Virus record (IMG/VR): IMGVR_UViG_3300021964_000386
Coordinates: 1-28,276 of that record
From: a virus
Length of the DNA: 28,276 nt
Strand: one strand, 5' to 3'
Shown here: positions 25,621 through 28,276 of the stretch, piece by piece
How the letters are laid out: each line of letters begins with the position of its first letter
Numbering within the stretch: the stretch's first letter is position 1
Program-made: the position numbers and the translations under genes
Notes under the pieces: generated by a model
Databases searched by the model: none
What the model was told of the DNA's origin: nothing
The model's input: only the letters and a program-made list of their open reading frames with translations

Positions 25621-25844
25621 TGGCAACTAGAATAAAATTTAGACGAGGCACAACAGCGCAGCACGCATCTTTTACAGGAGCGGCTGCTGAAATAACAGTC
25701 AACACAAGTAAAAACACGGCAGTCGTACATGACGGCTCAACGGCAGGTGGCTTTGAATTACTAAGATTTGATCTTGATAATTTAGATGCGGCCGCCACTA
25801 TCCCGGGATCACAGGTCGATACACTCGATGGCGGAACATTTTAG
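25620..25844 (+). CDS. Stand-alone Mtd N-terminal-like domain protein
   Basis: 74 residues starting at the TAATG overlap. FRRGTTAQHASFTGAAAEIT followed by VNTSKNTAVVHDGSTAGGFE is strikingly like the N-terminal domain of Bordetella phage BPP-1 Mtd, which as I recall reads FRGGTTAQHATFTGAAREIT and continues with VVVHDGATAGGF. In Mtd that domain mediates trimerisation and attachment, ahead of the variable C-type-lectin domain. Here the lectin part is absent: after a short linker (NLDAAATIPGSQ) the protein ends VDTLDGGTF. It may cap or link neighbouring fibre proteins. It is a truncated relative or a naturally minimal module; no frameshift remnant of a longer gene is visible in the 10 bases before the next start. 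Confidence 0.75.
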   Translation: MATRIKFRRGTTAQHASFTGAAAEITVNTSKNTAVVHDGSTAGGFELLRFDLDNLDAAATIPGSQVDTLDGGTF

Positions 25845-25854
25845 GAGATAAATT

Positions 25855-26850
25855 ATGCCAACAGTATTACAATTAAGACGTGGAACCACCGCCGAGCATT
25901 CCTCATTCACGGGAGCAGAGGGTGAAGTCACAGTCAATACAACTAAAGACACCCTGGTAGTCCATGACGGTTCTACTCAGGGTGGTTTTGAAATAGCCCT
26001 TGCAGATTTAACGAATACTTCTGCAATTGCACTAACAGATCTTAGCGGAGGCACCGGTGTTACGTATAATAATAGCACAGGTGCAATAGCTATTGGACAA
26101 GCAGTAGGAACAGGCGATAGTGTTACCTTTGCAGGTGTCACAGCACCTCTTACAGGAAACGTAACAGGTAATGTTACAGGTGACTTAACTGGTGCTGTTA
26201 CAGGAAACGTAACAGGTGATGTTACAGGTGACTTAACTGGTAATGTAACTGGTAACGTAGATGGTATTGTTGGTGGAACAACTCCAGCAGCCGGCACGTT
26301 TACTACTGTCAATACCTCGGGTGCTTTAACAGTAGGTGGAAACTTAACTGTTAATGGTACAACTACAACTATTAACTCAACCACACTTACAGTAGATGAC
26401 AAAGAGGTTGTTCTTGCATCAGGTGCAGCAGATTCAGCAGCGGCTGATGGTGCAGGTATATCAGTAGATGGAGCAGGAGCTTCTATACTGTACGACCACA
26501 CAGGAACTCAGTGGGAAATTAATAAACCACTTGAAGTTACAGGTTCTGTTCTTCCTGCAGCAAACATAACATATGACCTAGGTTCTGCAAGTTTACGATG
26601 GCGTGACTTGTATTTGTCAGGCAGTACACTTGACCTAGGCGGGCAGACAATCTCAGTAAGTGGTAGTGCTTTTGAAATGTCTGAATTGGGTGTTACTTCT
26701 ACATTTACCCTTGATAGTGTAGGACTTACAGCAATACAGACAAGTGGAGAGTCTTTTGCTGATAATGACACAAGTGTTATGACTTCAGCAGCAGCTAATG
26801 ATAGATTTAGAATTGACATTTACGATTCTACAGGAACCTTGTTGAACTAA
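25855..26850 (+). CDS. Fibre protein with Mtd-N-like domain and GNVTG repeats
   Basis: 331 residues, with GGAG at 25844-25847 before the ATG. Residues 8-45 (RRGTTAEHSSFTGAEGEVTV, then KDTLVVHDGSTQGGF) are the second Mtd-N-like domain in the array. After LTDLSGGTGVTYNNSTGAI and the shared block AIGQAVGTGDSVTFAGVTA come GNVTGDLTG-type repeats (about 100-138). Then comes a beta-rich section including LTVNGTTTTINSTTLTVDDK and DLGSASLRWRDLYLSGSTLD, the latter a motif typical of phage fibres. The end is a small domain FRIDIYDSTGTLLN, echoing the SSGTRLN end of the 15635 gene. It is a probable receptor-binding or shaft subunit, paralogous in part to the 23456 gene. Confidence 0.77.
   Translation: MPTVLQLRRGTTAEHSSFTGAEGEVTVNTTKDTLVVHDGSTQGGFEIALADLTNTSAIALTDLSGGTGVTYNNSTGAIAIGQAVGTGDSVTFAGVTAPLTGNVTGNVTGDLTGAVTGNVTGDVTGDLTGNVTGNVDGIVGGTTPAAGTFTTVNTSGALTVGGNLTVNGTTTTINSTTLTVDDKEVVLASGAADSAAADGAGISVDGAGASILYDHTGTQWEINKPLEVTGSVLPAANITYDLGSASLRWRDLYLSGSTLDLGGQTISVSGSAFEMSELGVTSTFTLDSVGLTAIQTSGESFADNDTSVMTSAAANDRFRIDIYDSTGTLLN
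26152..26241 (+). repeat. 42-base direct repeat, 48-base period, within the fibre gene
   Basis: Copies at 26152-26193 and 26200-26241 differ at a single base. Each is itself built of 12-base units encoding TGNV/TGDL. This near-identity indicates a recent duplication, unlike the more diverged units elsewhere. Confidence 0.82.
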
Positions 26851-26860
26851 GGAATAAACT

Positions 26861-27172
26861 ATGCCGGTAATACTGAAACCAAAAAGAAGTGAGACTGCTT
26901 CCTCTATCCCAACAACAAGTGATCTTGCTGTTGGGGAGATTGCTGTAAACACATCGGATAAAGTTCTTTATACCAAAACATCGGCCGGCAATGTTGTTCA
27001 AATTGCCAACTATGCACTGTCGGACCCTTCCTTAATATTTCCAACAGGGGATTTAGGAAACTTAGATGCTGCTCAGACTGATGCGTTTGGTCAAACATTA
27101 GGGGGGTCTTTTGATAATTTAGACACCCCTAATGGTAGTTTATCTACACAGGATTTAGGGGCACTATCTTAA
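26861..27172 (+). CDS. Short fibre protein, paralog of the 25267 gene
   Basis: 103 residues, with AAGGAA at 26849-26854 before the ATG. The first 45 residues (VILKPKRSETASSIPTTSDL, then AVGEIAVNTSDKVLYTK) match the 25267 protein almost residue for residue; at DNA level 17 bases are identical (25318-25334 and 26912-26928). After ~50 residues it diverges: the C-terminus GNLDAAQTDAFGQTLGGSFD followed by NLDTPNGSLSTQDLGALS is Asp/Gly-rich, with loose LGGSF and NLDxxNGS echoes of the family ending. The stop overlaps the next start (TAATG). It is probably a small fibre subunit whose N-terminal module anchors it in the array. Confidence 0.72.
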   Translation: MPVILKPKRSETASSIPTTSDLAVGEIAVNTSDKVLYTKTSAGNVVQIANYALSDPSLIFPTGDLGNLDAAQTDAFGQTLGGSFDNLDTPNGSLSTQDLGALS

Positions 27173-28276
27173 TGGCAGATCGCAGAACCAGAGTAAATAC
27201 TAAAACAGCGTCCACATGGACTTCAACGAATACTGTTTTGGCAGAAGGTGAAGTAGGGCATGAGTCTGATACAGGAAAAATAAAAGTAGGCGATGGTTCT
27301 ACTGCCTGGTCGTCTTTGAGTTACACTTCAGCTACAGCAGACACAGCTTCTGCTACTAACTTCACAAACACATTACAAGTTAATGGTAGTGATGTTACTA
27401 CAGATGCTGACATAGGATCAACTATACAGGCATACGATGCTAACCTAACAGGGTTTGTAGCTGCGTGTAATCTACCAACATCAGATGGTACTGCGGATCA
27501 AGTTTTAAAAACTGACGGAGCAGGCACAATATCATTTGCTACACAGTCCGGCGGTTCACTCTCAGACCAAGGGGTAACAGCATCAGTAGCTGAACTTAAT
27601 TACTGTGATGGTGTAACAAGTAATATCCAAACACAGCTTGACGGTAAGCAGGCAGCAGATTCCAATCTATCATCATTTTTGACAGCGTTAGACCTGCCAA
27701 CTTCTGATGGTACATCAGGGCAAGTATTGTCAACTGACGGAGCGGGTAATATATCTTGGTCTTCAGCTGGTGCCGGTGCAAGTTCTTCAGGCAGTGTATC
27801 ATACAGCTCTTTACCAATTCAAATCGGTGATGGCTCTGGTGGTTTTACAAACAACGCAAATCTAACCTTGTCTGGTGATACTACCCCCCAACTACAGGTT
27901 GGCCAGCATAGTGGCTCAAATCATGTTTCCTATGTTGCTACTTGGGGTATAACCGGAGCAGGCCAAGGTGGAACTCTTCAAAATCAAGTTAGAGCTCCTG
28001 GGTTGTATATTAAAACGTGGAATCAAAGCCGTGTTGCAGAGGATACTCCTGTATTTCTGTTAGGCGCACAGAACAATTACACCGGTGGTGTTAATTTGGT
28101 TCAAAAGTATATACAGCAATATGGTGTAATATGGGCAACAAGTGAGGATGATTATGGCTACCAAGGGTTTGATGCTAATACTTATAAAGGCGCATACATC
28201 AAAACCGGTAAGGTAATAGATAGAAATACTACAGTATCAGGCAACGGCACACAAACATATGATTGTGAATATGGTT
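27172..28276 (+). CDS. Tail-fibre protein, 3' truncated at the window edge
   Basis: The frame starts at the TAATG overlap and stays open for 368 codons to the end of the window, so it is a partial gene. It begins MADRRTRVNTKTASTWTSTN, followed by LAEGEVGHESDTGKIKVGDG and STAWSSLSY, an N-terminal module found at the start of many phage fibres. A duplicated pair LPTSDGTADQVLKTDGAG / LPTSDGTSGQVLSTDGAG and VAELNYCDGVTSNIQTQLDG, a classic tail-fibre repeat, follow. From about residue 200 a new region begins (SLPIQIGDGSGGFTNN, then LQVGQHSGSNHVSYVATWGI), which may be the receptor-binding head. It is the likely main host-recognition candidate in the window; the rest lies downstream. Confidence 0.78.
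   Translation, partial: MADRRTRVNTKTASTWTSTNTVLAEGEVGHESDTGKIKVGDGSTAWSSLSYTSATADTASATNFTNTLQVNGSDVTTDADIGSTIQAYDANLTGFVAACNLPTSDGTADQVLKTDGAGTISFATQSGGSLSDQGVTASVAELNYCDGVTSNIQTQLDGKQAADSNLSSFLTALDLPTSDGTSGQVLSTDGAGNISWSSAGAGASSSGSVSYSSLPIQIGDGSGGFTNNANLTLSGDTTPQLQVGQHSGSNHVSYVATWGITGAGQGGTLQNQVRAPGLYIKTWNQSRVAEDTPVFLLGAQNNYTGGVNLVQKYIQQYGVIWATSEDDYGYQGFDANTYKGAYIKTGKVIDRNTTVSGNGTQTYDCEYG

Noticed and set aside
25977-26501. Minus-strand open frame of 174 codons with PVTLPVTFPV repeats
   Set aside because: It is the reverse complement of the TGNVTGD repeat of the fibre gene, a composition shadow.

Overview
The window is a late structural-gene segment of a T4-like, contractile-tailed phage (myovirus) genome. 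The layout and protein families resemble marine T4-like phages such as cyanophages and SAR11 or other heterotroph phages. The DNA is AT-rich, coding density is nearly complete with many ATGA/TAATG start-stop overlaps, and two gene junctions carry the exact T4 late-promoter box TATAAATA. No tRNA, integrase, transposase, CRISPR array, reverse transcriptase or photosynthesis gene is visible. The host cannot be named from the sequence.

Region 1 (1-8426, + strand) is the baseplate. It holds the 3' end of a gp5-like central spike, a helical unknown protein, gp25, gp6 (Baseplate_J type), a gp7-like wedge protein, a small conserved virion protein and gp8. Region 2 (8436-17395, +) holds a 2318-residue DUF4815-type structural protein with a nine-proline linker, an Ig-like stretch and a twin-cysteine motif. 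It is followed by a small coiled-coil protein, a short fibre-like protein and a protein ending in about 34 aromatic-x-Gly-x repeats.

Region 3 (17392-22841) is the most interesting part: a glycan/modification island set inside the tail-fibre genes. A near-consensus sigma70-type promoter (TTGACA, 17 bases, TACAAT) overlaps the stop codon of the upstream fibre gene. It leads into an unknown charged protein, a DxD glycosyltransferase-like protein and a 2OG-Fe(II)-oxygenase-like protein. Converging on these from the right, on the minus strand, are four tandem paralogous glycosyltransferase-like genes and a methyltransferase-like gene, all overlapping. The 57-base gap at the right edge carries two exact late-promoter boxes that face each other, one for the minus-strand cassette and one for the rightward fibre genes. 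I infer that the island builds or modifies a glycan on the virion, most simply on the adjacent Ser/Thr/Gly-rich fibre proteins. Modification of host surface glycans is the main alternative.

Region 4 (22841-28276, +) is an array of short fibre/adhesin genes built from interchangeable modules. They share an N-terminal domain that in two genes strongly resembles the N-terminal domain of the Bordetella phage tropism determinant Mtd, repetitive beta-rich middles, and a recurring C-terminal LDGG[TS][FY] signature. The last gene (27172 onward) is open at the window edge. A GxGYxxxP repeat domain recurs in three adjacent structural proteins (gp7-like, gp8 and the DUF4815 protein), showing module spread within the phage.
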